Numbered from the stretch's first letter, positions 10,154 to 19,831 are shown. The stretch: DNA of 64,000 nt from Halomonas campaniensis (GCF_002211105.1 NZ_JPUA01000037.1:124001-188000); one strand, 5' to 3'. Made by a program: numbers and translations. Notes: generated from the letters alone by a model not told the origin.

Positions 10154-10285
10154 CCATTAAAGTGATTGTTAGTGAAGGCGCTTTGCCTGGATGCCCCGGC
10201 ATGCGAAAATTGCCGTCTTTAAAGCGCTGCTGCATGAGCGCTTTACTGTCTAGGCCATTTTTAACATCCACAGGGATTCCATTAC

Positions 10286-11155
10286 ATGACCGCCCAACTA
10301 ATCGATGGCAAAGCCATCGCTGCTAATGTCCGCCAACAGGTTGCCGAAAAGATCGCTCTACGCCGTCAAGCTGGCGGGCGGGCACCAGGACTAGCCGTGG
10401 TTGTGGTCGGGGACGATCCCGCTTCCCATGTATATGTCAGTAACAAGCACCGCGCCTGCGAGCAGGCAGGCATTCTCTCCTTTCAGCATGCCCTGCCCGC
10501 TACAACCTCTCAACATGAGCTGGAAACCCTGGTTGACCAGCTCAACAGCGACCCGGCCATTGATGGCATCTTGGTTCAGCTACCGCTGCCCAAGCATCTC
10601 GATGCCGGCCCCATTTTAGAGCGTATTCTGCCGGGCAAAGATATCGATGGTTTCCATCCCTACAACATTGGCCGCTTAGCCCAACGTATGCCTGCTCTGC
10701 GACCCTGCACGCCGAAAGGGATTATGACCCTACTGGCTCAAAACGACATTGCACTACGCGGCTTGGATGCCACCGTTGTGGGCGCCTCTAACATTGTCGG
10801 CCGCCCCATGGCGCTGGAGCTGATGCTGGCGGGTTGCACCACCACCGTCTGTCACCGTTTTACGCAAAATCTTGAAGACCACGTTAGCCGTGCCGATATT
10901 CTGGTCGTGGCTGTCGGCAAGCCGGGGATTGTTAAAGGGGAATGGATTAAACCGGGCGCTATTGTCATCGACGTAGGCATCAATCGCCAGGACGATGGCA
11001 CTCTAATAGGCGATCTTGATTTTGCTGCTGCCGCCGAGCGCGCCAGCTTTATCACTCCGGTGCCAGGGGGCGTTGGGCCAATGACTGTCGCTACGCTGCT
11101 GGAAAACACCCTGGAAGCCGCCGAGCAGCACGACTTAGCGATCGATCACGCCTGA
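10286..11155 (+). CDS. folD: Bifunctional methylenetetrahydrofolate dehydrogenase/cyclohydrolase
   Basis: Interconverts 5,10-methylene-THF and 10-formyl-THF using NADP. It has 289 residues. The catalytic Lys is at residue 54 within YVSNKHRAC, at the same position as in E. coli FolD. The DGFHP and PCTPKG signatures and the C-terminal [11 protein letters not shown] motif are present. It is followed by mtnN after 37 bp on the same strand, a plausible operon linking one-carbon and methionine-cycle metabolism. Confidence 0.97.
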   Translation: MTAQLIDGKAIAANVRQQVAEKIALRRQAGGRAPGLAVVVVGDDPASHVYVSNKHRACEQAGILSFQHALPATTSQHELETLVDQLNSDPAIDGILVQLPLPKHLDAGPILERILPGKDIDGFHPYNIGRLAQRMPALRPCTPKGIMTLLAQNDIALRGLDATVVGASNIVGRPMALELMLAGCTTTVCHRFTQNLEDHVSRADILVVAVGKPGIVKGEWIKPGAIVIDVGINRQDDGTLIGDLDFAAAAERASFITPVPGGVGPMTVATLLENTLEAAEQHDLAIDHA

Positions 11156-11192
11156 GTTAAACATCACCCTTTTTATATAGGAGCATGGCGCA

Positions 11193-11900
11193 GTGAAGCG
11201 TATTGGTATTATTGGCGCAATGGCGCAGGAAGTAAGCACCTTAGTGAGTCAACTGGACACCCCCCAGCGCTACGAGCATGCAGGCTTTGTCTTCCATACC
11301 GGAACGCGTTATGGATTAGAGATCGTAGTCCTGCAGTCGGGGATTGGTAAGGTCAACGCCGCAGTGGGCACGGCTATATTGTTAGAGCGCCATCAACCCG
11401 ATGCCATTATCAACACCGGCTCCGCCGGAGGCTTTGCCACCGATTTAGCCATTGGCGATGTGATTATTTCAGATGAAGTACGCCATCACGATGTTGACGC
11501 CGTGGTGTTCGGCTACGAGATAGGCCAAGTACCGGGGATGCCCGCGGCTTATTTAGCCGACACAGGGCTGCGAGAGGTGGCGCGTAACGCCATCGCGTCG
11601 TTAGGTGAAGTCAAGGTGCGTGAAGGCTTGATTGCCACCGGTGACGCCTTTATGAGCGACCCCGCCCGGGTAGACGCTACCCGCGCCCAGTTCCCCAGCA
11701 TGCTGGCAGTAGAGATGGAGGGCGCCGCCATTGCCCAAACGTGCCACCTCTACCAGTGCCCTTTTGTGGTGATCCGCGCGCTCTCTGATATTCCCGGCAG
11801 TGGCGACAACCACCTCTCCTTCGATGAGTTTTTGGAAGTGGCCGCCGACCACTCATCGCGTATGGTTGATCAAATGCTTAAGCAACTTGGCAGCGTATAA
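11193..11900 (+). CDS. mtnN: 5'-methylthioadenosine/S-adenosylhomocysteine nucleosidase
   Basis: Hydrolyses MTA and SAH, releasing adenine and recycling SAM by-products. It has 235 residues with the N-terminal GIIGAMAQEV, NTGSAGGF, VEMEGAA and ALSDIPG motifs of MTA/SAH nucleosidase. The start is GTG at 11193 behind TAGGAG. The nearby ATG at 11185 is out of frame and stops after three codons, so the GTG is required. Confidence 0.95.
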   Translation: MKRIGIIGAMAQEVSTLVSQLDTPQRYEHAGFVFHTGTRYGLEIVVLQSGIGKVNAAVGTAILLERHQPDAIINTGSAGGFATDLAIGDVIISDEVRHHDVDAVVFGYEIGQVPGMPAAYLADTGLREVARNAIASLGEVKVREGLIATGDAFMSDPARVDATRAQFPSMLAVEMEGAAIAQTCHLYQCPFVVIRALSDIPGSGDNHLSFDEFLEVAADHSSRMVDQMLKQLGSV

Positions 11901-11918
11901 CAAGGCTTACTAAGCGTG

Positions 11919-11948
11919 ATGCCGCCGACGCTACTTCGTCGACGGCAT
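11919..11948. terminator. Hairpin between convergent mtnN and pyrC
   Basis: ATGCCG and CGTCG-type arms (11919-11930 with 11937-11948) form a 12-position stem with one mismatch and a 6-nt loop. It sits in the 62-bp gap between two convergent genes and could serve both. T-tracts are weak. Confidence 0.5.
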
Positions 11949-11962
11949 TCGTTCGCGACCTG

Positions 11963-13000
11963 CTAAGACTTAATCGCCCAATTCAGCGTCTCCCCCGCCA
12001 GCAGCGGGATGATTTGCTCCCCCTGGGCGTAAGGGTAACTTTCCGGCAGCGTCCAACTCCGCCGCTCAAGCGTAATGGTGTCCGGGTTAGGTGTTAGCCC
12101 ATAAAAACGCGGCCCATTAAGGCTGGCGAAGGCTTCCAACTTGTCCAAGGCCTCCATTTCATCAAAGGCGGTGGCATATAGTTCAATGGCCGCAGGGGCA
12201 GTATAGGCACCGGCACAGCCGCAGCTTGACTCTTTAGCCCCCTGGGAGTGCGGTGCACTATCGGTACCCAAAAAGAACTTATGGCTGCCGCTGGTAGCTG
12301 CTTTCAGCAGCGCCTGGCGATGCTGCTCACGCTTAAGAATCGGCAGGCAGTAGTAGTGAGGACGAATCCCCCCGACCAACATCTTGTTGCGGTTAAACAG
12401 CAGGTGATGGGCGGTAATGGTGGCCGCCACATTATCCGGCGCTTGTGCAACAAACTCAGCAGCCTGCTGGGTAGTGATATGCTCACACACTACTTTCAGC
12501 GTTGGGTGGCGTGCCATTAGTGGCTTCATCACTGTTTCAATGAATACCGCTTCGCGATCAAAAATATCGATCTCTGCATGGGTGACTTCACCGTGCACCA
12601 GAAGCGGAATGCCCACCTTGGCCATCATCTCAATCGTTGCGTCACAGCGGGCTAAATCAGTCACCCCTGAATCGGAGTTCGTGGTGGCACCCGCCGGGTA
12701 GAGCTTCACCGCTTTAACAATGCCACTTTGCGCCGCACGCTCGATCTCTTCCGGCGGAGTTGTATCAGTGAGGTAAAGCACCATTAAAGGCTCGAAGGTA
12801 CTCCCCGCGGGCAAAGCATCGAGAATACGCTGACGATATTCAACCGCCTTGGCAGTCGTGGTCACTGGCGGGGTGAGATTGGGCATAATGATCGCCCGCC
12901 CCATTTGCGCAGCAGTATGACCGACTACCGCTTTAAGCGCTTCATCGTCGCGCAAGTGAAGGTGCCAATCGTCGGGGCGGGTCAGTGTTACGGTGTCCAC
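11963..13000 (-). CDS. pyrC: Dihydroorotase
   Basis: Catalyses the third step of pyrimidine synthesis, cyclising carbamoyl-aspartate to dihydroorotate. The metal motif DWHLHLRD comes right at the N-terminus, and the VKLYPAGAT segment holds the carboxylated Lys ligand. It is a class II (E. coli PyrC-type) enzyme of 345 residues. The start was chosen as GTG at 13000, behind an AGGA site. The upstream ATG at 13057 would add 19 residues not expected in the family. Confidence 0.94.
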   Translation of the reverse strand: MDTVTLTRPDDWHLHLRDDEALKAVVGHTAAQMGRAIIMPNLTPPVTTTAKAVEYRQRILDALPAGSTFEPLMVLYLTDTTPPEEIERAAQSGIVKAVKLYPAGATTNSDSGVTDLARCDATIEMMAKVGIPLLVHGEVTHAEIDIFDREAVFIETVMKPLMARHPTLKVVCEHITTQQAAEFVAQAPDNVAATITAHHLLFNRNKMLVGGIRPHYYCLPILKREQHRQALLKAATSGSHKFFLGTDSAPHSQGAKESSCGCAGAYTAPAAIELYATAFDEMEALDKLEAFASLNGPRFYGLTPNPDTITLERRSWTLPESYPYAQGEQIIPLLAGETLNWAIKS

Positions 13001-13221
13001 GGCAAGTCCTGTAGTGGTGTGAAGACAGATATAATGCAGCGTGTACAGTATACGCAATTGCGCGATGGGATAAATCCACTCCTCAGACGCCCACTCCCTC
13101 GTCCAAGTGTCGTATCATGTCGCTGCTTTTTAAGACACGGCTATTTTAAGACTCAGCTCGAACAGTTACTTTTACACGCTTTTATAACAGTTGGTTTTTG
13201 ACGCTAAGGATTCGGTTGTTT

Positions 13222-13638
13222 ATGCAGAACGTGCGGCGCTATGCGGATATTATTGCCAGCCTGGAAGGGTTGATGTGGCTAAGCCTAGCCTGGTCAATTT
13301 CACTCTCCGTTCATATGGGCAGCACGGAACCCACTCTCGCCAGCCTATTGGTGATCGGTGCCCTGGTGGTTATTTGCTGGGCGCATCGGCCGCTACGCTA
13401 TTTGTTGGGGCGCTACCATATCCGCAAACGGCGCACCGATATGTGGATTCATACCCTGGCGCTACCGCTGCTACTGGCGATGTTTTTCCACATAATGATT
13501 GAAGCGTTACTGGGTAGCGCCTGGCTTCCTCCTAAAATGCTGCTGTTCAATATCTTGGCTTCTGCAGGCTGGGCAACTTACGTCATGACCCTGCTGATTA
13601 AATTTATCATTCATGGCTTTAAAGCCAGAACCAAGTAA
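13222..13638 (+). CDS. Conserved-type small inner-membrane protein, unknown function
   Basis: A 138-residue protein with about four hydrophobic segments (around residues 10-30, 38-55, 75-100 and 105-130) and a basic cytoplasmic-type loop HIRKRRTD. I do not recognise the family. The start is taken as ATG 13222 behind AAGGA; a TTG at 13198 would add eight residues. The stop is 8 bp before the likely regB start, so it probably shares the redox two-component operon and might be part of its signal path, which is only inference. Confidence 0.65.
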   Translation: MQNVRRYADIIASLEGLMWLSLAWSISLSVHMGSTEPTLASLLVIGALVVICWAHRPLRYLLGRYHIRKRRTDMWIHTLALPLLLAMFFHIMIEALLGSAWLPPKMLLFNILASAGWATYVMTLLIKFIIHGFKARTK

Positions 13639-13645
13639 GCCCATC

Positions 13646-14917
13646 ATGCCGACTGCCCTCCCTCTTCCGCTCTCTACCCCCAACCGTAATCTGGTGCGAC
13701 TGACTATTGTCCGCGGCATCACGTGGACCGGTTTTTTACTGGCGATTGTGGTGGGCGTAGAGCTGCTGGCCTTCGATCTACCGGTAACCGCTGTGGTGAG
13801 CGTGGTTATTTCCATGGGCGTACTCAATATCGCCACCTGGTGGCGCTTGGGCCGCCCACGTGCGGTGACGCATCTAGAGTACTTACTGCACTTACTCGCC
13901 GATATCACGGGTTTAACACTACTGTTCTACTTCTCGGGCGGTTCCACCAACCCTTTTATTACTTACTATCTAGTACCGGTTACCATCGCCGCCGCCACAC
14001 TGCCCTGGCGCCACGCCTGGATCATCGCCGCCTGTTCCATGGCGGGCTATACCTTTTTAATGTTCTCCTACTACCCGATTCCCCAACTGGGCCATATCAA
14101 TAGCGATAGCCCCTTGAGTCTGCACATATTAGGTATGTGGCTTAACTTTGGCCTTTCAGCGGGCCTGGTGACATTTTTTATCTACAAGATGGCTCATGCG
14201 CTGCGCAGCCGTGATCAGGCGCTCTCCCGCACGAGGGAAGCCGCGCTACGTAATGAGCAAGTGCTAGCGGTGGCAACCCAAGCCGCAGGTACCGCCCATG
14301 AACTGGGCACCCCTTTGTCTACCATGGCAGTTCTCCTCAAAGAGATGCAGGCTGACGCCCCCGCCGATTCGGCGCTCGACCAAGACATCAATTTACTTCG
14401 TCAACAGGTAGACGTGTGCAAATCACGTCTGCAAAATTTAGTCTCTAACGCTGATCGTCGGCGCATGGCGGAACCCGAAGTGCTGGATGCGGAAGTGTGG
14501 CTAGCAGGGGTTGTACAGCGCTGGCTGGTGCTGCGTCCGGATGTGAGTCATCAATTCGATGTGGCCGAGAAGCGCGGAAGGCCTTGGCTGGCCGTCGATG
14601 CCACCCTCGACCAAGCGCTAACCAATTTGCTCAACAACGCCGCTGACGCGAACCCTGAACACATTGCCATACGCTTAGACTGGCAGAGTGAGAGCGTGGT
14701 AATTGATATACGCGACCATGGCCCAGGTGTCGCCATGTCGATTGCCGACCAGCTGGGGGAGACGTTTATTTCGACGAAAAGCAAGGGCATGGGCATCGGG
14801 CTGTTTTTAACCCATGCCACCATCAATCGCTTTGGTGGCGGCGTAAGCCTGTATAATCACCCGGAAGGGGGCACGCTTACGGAAGTTACGCTGCCTCGCT
14901 GTGCGTCGCCAAACTAA
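13646..14917 (+). CDS. regB: Redox sensor histidine kinase, RegB/PrrB family
   Basis: A membrane sensor kinase that phosphorylates the RegA-type regulator in response to the respiratory redox state. About six membrane segments occupy the N-terminal 190 residues. The ubiquinone-binding motif FSGGSTNPF is near residues 96-104. The H-box AGTAHELGTPLSTM places the phospho-His at 218. A cysteine at 258 (QQVDVCKSR) lies exactly 40 residues later, matching the spacing of His225 and redox-active Cys265 in Rhodobacter RegB. N and G boxes follow. The start is ATG 13646, avoiding a 26-nt overlap with the previous gene. Confidence 0.9.
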   Translation: MPTALPLPLSTPNRNLVRLTIVRGITWTGFLLAIVVGVELLAFDLPVTAVVSVVISMGVLNIATWWRLGRPRAVTHLEYLLHLLADITGLTLLFYFSGGSTNPFITYYLVPVTIAAATLPWRHAWIIAACSMAGYTFLMFSYYPIPQLGHINSDSPLSLHILGMWLNFGLSAGLVTFFIYKMAHALRSRDQALSRTREAALRNEQVLAVATQAAGTAHELGTPLSTMAVLLKEMQADAPADSALDQDINLLRQQVDVCKSRLQNLVSNADRRRMAEPEVLDAEVWLAGVVQRWLVLRPDVSHQFDVAEKRGRPWLAVDATLDQALTNLLNNAADANPEHIAIRLDWQSESVVIDIRDHGPGVAMSIADQLGETFISTKSKGMGIGLFLTHATINRFGGGVSLYNHPEGGTLTEVTLPRCASPN

Positions 14918-14960
14918 ACGCGACCGCCCCAAGCACCGCCAGTAATGGATTGAGGACAAC

Positions 14961-15500
14961 ATGCAAACGCGAGAGCAACGGCTGCTGATCATTGATGACG
15001 ACGAAATGTTTTGCCATGTGCTGAACCGTGCCCTAACCCGCCGCGGTTACGAGGTCATCGTTGCCCACGACGCAGAGCAGGCCCTGACTATGGCCGCACA
15101 GCATGCGCCCACCATGGCGACCCTTGACTTAAAGCTGGAAAACAGCTCAGGTCTGAAACTCCTTCCCGAGCTACTCGCCACCGTCCCCCAGTGCCGAATA
15201 GTAGTGCTGACCGGCTACTCGAGCATTGCCACTGCCGTTGAGGCAATGAAACTCGGCGCGGTTAATTACTTGTGTAAACCGGTGGATGCTGATGACGTTT
15301 TAATCGCTTTTGAGCGCCAAGCTGGCGATCCGGATATTGAACTGGCTGACAATCCGCCCTCGATTAACCGCATCACCTGGGAGCATATTCAGAAAGTGCT
15401 GCAGGAGCACGATGGCAATATATCCGCCACCGCCCGGGCGCTGGGTATGCACCGCCGCACCCTGCAGCGGAAATTACAAAAACGCCCGGTGCGGCGTTAA
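14961..15500 (+). CDS. regA: Response regulator, RegA/PrrA/ActR family
   Basis: A 179-residue regulator with an N-terminal receiver domain (acidic pocket IDDDE at 11-15, phospho-Asp 56, conserved Lys 106). The C-terminal Fis-type helix-turn-helix (about 140-175, NISATARALGMHRRTLQRKL) is hallmark RegA. It directly follows regB. In other proteobacteria this pair governs respiration, denitrification and redox genes, so it could control the anaerobic block at 39-64 kb; that is inference. Confidence 0.92.
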   Translation: MQTREQRLLIIDDDEMFCHVLNRALTRRGYEVIVAHDAEQALTMAAQHAPTMATLDLKLENSSGLKLLPELLATVPQCRIVVLTGYSSIATAVEAMKLGAVNYLCKPVDADDVLIAFERQAGDPDIELADNPPSINRITWEHIQKVLQEHDGNISATARALGMHRRTLQRKLQKRPVRR

Positions 15501-15590
15501 AGTGACTAATCTCAGCAGGCGAGACGGCAAGCCTGGGCGGGTGAGAGGACAGGTTTCCGCGAGGGCGCTGTGCCCCCCCCCTGGGCGCTA

Positions 15591-15663
15591 CTTACGCCAT
15601 CTGACCGCCATGGATGGCGGAAATGCCGGAAATGTAGGGAACATTTTTCGGCCATGGCGTAAG
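15591..15663. repeat. Nested palindromic element (three-way-junction-like)
   Basis: The outer arms CTTACGCCAT (15591-15600) and ATGGCGTAAG (15654-15663) are perfect 10-bp complements. Inside lie two further hairpins: CCGCCA/TGGCGG at 15605-15620 and GCCG-AAATGT/ACATTT-CGGC at 15625-15652. Just upstream is a run of nine C residues within a GGGCGCT direct-repeat pair. The layout looks like an intergenic REP/BOX-type element between the convergent regA and bdhA. Only one copy is visible in the window. Confidence 0.6.
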
Positions 15664-15731
15664 ACCCTCGCTCCAACCTGCCCTCTCAACCATTCATTAG
15701 CCTTGAATCCGCGCACTTAAGAAACGAGAAC

Positions 15732-16505
15732 TTAATGCGCCGTCCAGCCTAAATCGATATTAAAGCTCGACCCGGTCACGGCACCGGCGGCGTCAGATGC
15801 CAGGTAAGCAACTAATTGCGCCACCTCTTCAGGCTCGATCAAGCGCTTGATCGCCGCCTGTTTAAGCATGACTTTCTCGATCACCTCCTGCTCATCCATA
15901 CCGTGCAATTTAGCCTGGTCGGCGATTTGGTTGTCCACCAGCGGGGTCTTGACATAGGCAGGACATACCGCATTCGCCGTGATGCCTTGTTCGCCGCCCT
16001 CCAGCGCCGCCGTTTTGGTCAAACCAATCATGCCGTGTTTGGCGCTGATATACGCCGCTTTTCCTGGCGAAGCCACCTGAGCATGTATCGAGGCTACGTT
16101 CACAATGCGTCCCCAGCCCTTTTCACGCATATGCGGCCAAGCCGCCTGTGTGAGCAAGAAAGGCGCCGTTAGCATCAAATCCATAATCTGACGCCACTTC
16201 TCCTCGGGGAAGGTCTCAATCGAGGCAACGTGCTGAATCCCTGCGTTATTGACCAGTATATCCACGCCTCCAAAGCGCTTGACCGCATCGGCCACCGCCG
16301 CCCGGCAGGCATCAGGGTCGGTTAAATCCGCTTCAAAGAAAGCCGCGCCTGCTTGTTCAGCGACCGCCTTACCCGCCGGATTAAAATCGACGGCAAGCAC
16401 TTGATGGCCTAACTCACAAAAGTGCTTAACCACAGCGGCACCAATCCCGCTGCTGGTACCGGTGACCAGCGCAACTCGCGGCGTTGTAACGGCTTGGGAA
16501 GTCAT
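15732..16505 (-). CDS. bdhA: 3-hydroxybutyrate dehydrogenase (SDR family)
   Basis: NAD-dependent oxidation of 3-hydroxybutyrate to acetoacetate, used in PHB and ketone-body breakdown. It is a 257-residue short-chain dehydrogenase with the cofactor motif TGTSSGIG at about 14-21, NNAGIQHV, and the catalytic Tyr/Lys in YISAKHG. The C-terminus GSSFNIDLGWTAH resembles BDH enzymes. The start is ATG 16505, preceded by AAAAGGAAA; the ATG six codons upstream lacks this. scoAB nearby supply the next pathway step. Confidence 0.87.
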   Translation of the reverse strand: MTSQAVTTPRVALVTGTSSGIGAAVVKHFCELGHQVLAVDFNPAGKAVAEQAGAAFFEADLTDPDACRAAVADAVKRFGGVDILVNNAGIQHVASIETFPEEKWRQIMDLMLTAPFLLTQAAWPHMREKGWGRIVNVASIHAQVASPGKAAYISAKHGMIGLTKTAALEGGEQGITANAVCPAYVKTPLVDNQIADQAKLHGMDEQEVIEKVMLKQAAIKRLIEPEEVAQLVAYLASDAAGAVTGSSFNIDLGWTAH

Positions 16506-16582
16506 AGGCAATTTCCTTTTCACTACGTGGATGGGAGTTCTGTTGAAAGTCCTGTTTGTAGCATGCTTGTCAGTATAGCTAT

Positions 16583-17008
16583 CTAGGTGTTGGGGACTTC
16601 AGCGGGTTGCATTAAACGCGTCATCATTTGCTGCGCCAGCCTCGCGGCCTCCTGCATGCTCTCCAGCTCGCTTAAATCACTCAAAATGGCGCGCTTATAG
16701 AGCTGGTAGTCGCCGGGTAAGCGCTCATGAGATAGCCGATAAGCACCTGAGGGCAATGAGAGCGTCAACGTCTCCGCCATGGACTCAGTCCGCAGAGCTG
16801 GTTGAGGCACGCCGATTAACCAAAGCTCACAGGGCGTAATCAGCGCACCGACCAGATGCTCAGCGCCATGATGCTGAAAGCAGAGCGCATCAACCCCTAA
16901 ACGCGGGTTCCAGTCACTTTTCTGTTTAATGGATGGCAAGTGCACATCTCGGTACGCCTTCGCCAGTTCAGCAAGGAGAGCGTATTCGTCAGCGGTAAGC
17001 GTTTGCAT
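16583..17008 (-). CDS. HybE-like ([NiFe] hydrogenase assembly chaperone family) protein
   Basis: A 141-residue cytoplasmic protein. The central pattern NPRLGVDALCF...GALITPCELWLI, then LSLPSGAYRL and a GDYQLYKRAILSDL segment, resembles the HybE family of hydrogenase chaperones that hold Tat-exported small subunits. No hydrogenase gene is in the window, so it may act on another partner or be an orphan. The family call is by eye and moderate. Confidence 0.5.
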   Translation of the reverse strand: MQTLTADEYALLAELAKAYRDVHLPSIKQKSDWNPRLGVDALCFQHHGAEHLVGALITPCELWLIGVPQPALRTESMAETLTLSLPSGAYRLSHERLPGDYQLYKRAILSDLSELESMQEAARLAQQMMTRLMQPAEVPNT

Positions 17009-17190
17009 AGGCTTAATCGTTTTCCCAGATGATAACGGGCATTAATGGTTGGTGTAGCGAGCTGCTATTGGCGTAACAAGCTCCGCTCAGCCACAATAGG
17101 CACAAATTTATCGCTCAGCCAACGGCTATTTACCCTTCAGTGATTGTCTACTTGGTTACTTATTCTGCTTATCGTAAAGGAGTACCCGCT

Positions 17191-17454
17191 ATGTTTGTGG
17201 TTATTTTTGGTCGGATGTCATGCCCTTTCTGTGTACGCGCCAAACAGCTCGCCGAGCACTTGGAAAAAGTCGGTAAAATCGAGGGCTATCGCTATGTGGA
17301 TATGCCTTCCGAAGGCGTAACGAAAGAAGATATTGCCAAAACGGCCGGTAAACCCATTCACACTGTTCCGCAGGTGTTTGTCGATCAAGCCCATGTGGGC
17401 GGCTTTACTGAATTTGATCAGTTTGTTCGCGACCAGCAGTTGCTTGCCGTTTAA
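17191..17454 (+). CDS. grxA: Glutaredoxin 1 (GrxA-type)
   Basis: An 87-residue dithiol glutaredoxin with active site CPFC at residues 11-14. The downstream TVPQVFVDQAHVGG segment holds the cis-Pro and glutathione-binding surface. Close in sequence to E. coli GrxA, which reduces ribonucleotide reductase and protein disulfides. The start is ATG 17191 behind a perfect AAAGGAG; the longer reading from 17140 adds 17 residues with no supporting ribosome site. Confidence 0.93.
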   Translation: MFVVIFGRMSCPFCVRAKQLAEHLEKVGKIEGYRYVDMPSEGVTKEDIAKTAGKPIHTVPQVFVDQAHVGGFTEFDQFVRDQQLLAV

Positions 17455-17558
17455 CCGCTCGTTAATACGCGTTGAACCCTTGCTTACCTTGCTTGCCTAT
17501 ACTGAGCAGTTATTTAATGGCTCACGCTAGGTGTGCCACTTTAGGCAAGGAGTTCACC

Positions 17559-18326
17559 ATGCAGCGTCAGGAGTTTGTTCAGCAGCTGTGGCTTGACTAT
17601 GTACATACACACCCCGATATCGGTGCGCTTAGACTGTGGCCATTATCAACCGCGGCTGAATATTTAACGCTGGTAACACTCAATTACGGGCCCTTTGCCG
17701 CTGCCGCGCTTACCGGCAATTTAGCTCATATGGGCTATCGCGCCATGGGCCATTTCGCCATGGCCGATAAAGGTCTATTGGTGCAACTACTCGCGCCAAG
17801 TGACGGCAGCAGTTGGCTGGTGTTAGCAGAGCTGCAAATAGGCACACTCTCCAAGGCGCCACGGGAAGCCATTGAAGGGTTGGTGCAACAATCTCATCCT
17901 CAGGACTGCAAGGGCCATAACTTGCTCTGCCGTGGCCGCCCCTGGCCAATGCCAAGTTGGTCGCTTTATCAGCAGTTGCAGCAAGCGCATCCATTAGCGG
18001 CCTGGATAGCAGTGATGGGCCCCCGACTACATCATGCTGGCTTTGATTGCGGGCAGCTTGGGGAGCCATTGGAGGCGCTGGATCAACGCCTCAACGAAGT
18101 GGGCATGCCAAGCCTGCAGGGGCAGCAGAACGGCGTTTTTACAGTGTCGTCACTGCTGGATCACCGTTTTTACCCCACCACGCCGCAGAAAACAGTTTTC
18201 GCCGATGGCGATGAGCATCGTCTCTGCCTGGGGGGGCTGGCGCTCGTCCAAAAGCACGTTGAAGATAACCATGAGCGAATTGCCGATATCCTGCTTCCCC
18301 ACCACACGCGCTGTGAGATGGCTTGA
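17559..18326 (+). CDS. DUF1338 family protein (2-oxoadipate dioxygenase/decarboxylase-like)
   Basis: A 255-residue protein resembling the DUF1338 family, which includes HglS, an Fe(II) enzyme turning 2-oxoadipate into 2-hydroxyglutarate in D-lysine breakdown. Visible pieces are an N-terminal helix region, a GYRAMGHFAMADKGLLVQLL strand pair, a LAELQIG segment and a later LHHAGFDCG stretch. Start ATG 17559 follows AAGGAG. It is shorter than classic HglS (over 400 residues), so substrate assignment is uncertain. Confidence 0.5.
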   Translation: MQRQEFVQQLWLDYVHTHPDIGALRLWPLSTAAEYLTLVTLNYGPFAAAALTGNLAHMGYRAMGHFAMADKGLLVQLLAPSDGSSWLVLAELQIGTLSKAPREAIEGLVQQSHPQDCKGHNLLCRGRPWPMPSWSLYQQLQQAHPLAAWIAVMGPRLHHAGFDCGQLGEPLEALDQRLNEVGMPSLQGQQNGVFTVSSLLDHRFYPTTPQKTVFADGDEHRLCLGGLALVQKHVEDNHERIADILLPHHTRCEMA

Positions 18327-18371
18327 GACGCTAGCGGCATAAACACTAGCGTCTATGGGGAGTGGTGGTTA

Positions 18372-19034
18372 TTAGGCGTCAAACGTCATCTCGGGAACAT
18401 GGTCAGGCACAATTAGCTTGCCCGCCGTTTTCTCGACGATCTCCTCAACGCTTACGCCCGGTGCGCGCTCCTTGAGAATAAAGGCACCATCTTTTATTTC
18501 AAGATAGGCGAGATCCGTTAAGACGCGGTTAATGCAGCCTGCGCCGGTTAGCGGCAGTTCGCATTTCTCCAGCAGTTTGGACTCGCCGTGCTTCGAGGCG
18601 TGGGTCATGGTGCATATAATGTTTTCAGCACCAGCGACGAGATCCATAGCACCGCCCATGCCTTTGATCAGCTTGCCAGGAATCATCCAGGAAGCGATGT
18701 TGCCCTGCTGATCCACTTCAAAAGCCCCCAATACGGTCAGATCAACGTGACCGCCACGAATCATCGCAAACGATTCTGCGGAAGAAAAAATCGCCGCGCC
18801 TGGGCGAACCGTCACCGTCTCTTTACCCGCATTGATCATATCTGCATCAAGCTCGTCTTCGGTGGGGTAGCGGCCCATCCCCAGCAGCCCGTTTTCGGAT
18901 TGCAGCATGACATCGATGCCATCCGGGATGTAGTTGGCAACCAGGGTGGGAATACCAATGCCCAGGTTGACGTAAAAACCATCTTGAAGTTCTTGAGCGA
19001 CACGTTGAGCCATCTGTTCGCGCGTTAAAGCCAT
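18372..19034 (-). CDS. scoB: 3-oxoacid CoA-transferase subunit B
   Basis: Beta subunit of the CoA transferase that activates acetoacetate with succinyl-CoA (SCOT). It has 220 residues; the catalytic Glu lies in the signature SENGLLG at about residues 46-52. GGHVDLTVLGAFEVD and GMGGAMDLV segments are typical of family I. It follows scoA on the same strand after about 98 bp. With bdhA it would convert 3-hydroxybutyrate to acetoacetyl-CoA. Confidence 0.95.
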   Translation of the reverse strand: MALTREQMAQRVAQELQDGFYVNLGIGIPTLVANYIPDGIDVMLQSENGLLGMGRYPTEDELDADMINAGKETVTVRPGAAIFSSAESFAMIRGGHVDLTVLGAFEVDQQGNIASWMIPGKLIKGMGGAMDLVAGAENIICTMTHASKHGESKLLEKCELPLTGAGCINRVLTDLAYLEIKDGAFILKERAPGVSVEEIVEKTAGKLIVPDHVPEMTFDA

Positions 19035-19132
19035 GGTAGTTTCCTCTTGCTGAATCGTTAAATGAGAAGCGAGTGTTACGACGTATGAAGCCGACGGCGT
19101 TTGAAACTGACTAAGTTTGAAGCCGTGGCGGT

Positions 19133-19831
19133 TTAACTACGCACCGTGCGTTTCTCTATCCGCTTCTCAAACGTGCCTTGAATAATCCGATCCACATAGA
19201 TGCCTGGGGTATGGATTTGGCTAGGTTCAAGCTCGCCCGGCTCAACGATCTCTTCAACTTCCACCACGGTAATTTTCCCTGCCGTGGCGGCCATGGGGTT
19301 AAAATTTTGCGCCGTATGGCGATACATCACGTTGCCATAGCGATCCGCCTTCCAGCCTTTCACAATGGCAAAGTCACCTACGATGGCTTCTTCTAAAATA
19401 CAGTGTCGCCCATTAAATTCGCGAACCTCTTTACCCTCACCAATCGGAGTGCCATAGCCAGTGGCGGTGTAAAAAGCGGGAATGCCGGCGCCACCTGCAC
19501 GCATTTTTTCCGCCAAGGTACCTTGAGGCGTTAATACCACTTCAATTTCATCATTGAGCATTTGCTTCTCAAACAGGGCATTTTCACCTACGTAAGAGGC
19601 CAGAATCTTACTGATTTGACGATCTTCCAGCAGTATCCCCAAGCCAAAACCATCGACACCGCAGTTATTCGATACCACGGTAAGATCATTAACGCCGCGG
19701 CGCTTGATCTCGGCGATCAGGTTTTCAGGGATACCGCAGAGTCCGAAGCCACCAGCGATGACGGTCATGCCGCTCTCGATGCCTTCCATCGCCTCTTCGT
19801 AGGAAGCTACACGCTTATCGAATCCTGCCAT
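19133..19831 (-). CDS. scoA: 3-oxoacid CoA-transferase subunit A
   Basis: Alpha subunit partner of ScoB. The 232-residue protein has the CoA-binding [13 protein letters not shown] segment around residues 27-39 and [12 protein letters not shown], both characteristic of family I CoA transferases. It is the first gene of the scoAB unit and is divergent from a LysR regulator gene, which is its most likely controller. Confidence 0.95.
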   Translation of the reverse strand: MAGFDKRVASYEEAMEGIESGMTVIAGGFGLCGIPENLIAEIKRRGVNDLTVVSNNCGVDGFGLGILLEDRQISKILASYVGENALFEKQMLNDEIEVVLTPQGTLAEKMRAGGAGIPAFYTATGYGTPIGEGKEVREFNGRHCILEEAIVGDFAIVKGWKADRYGNVMYRHTAQNFNPMAATAGKITVVEVEEIVEPGELEPSQIHTPGIYVDRIIQGTFEKRIEKRTVRS

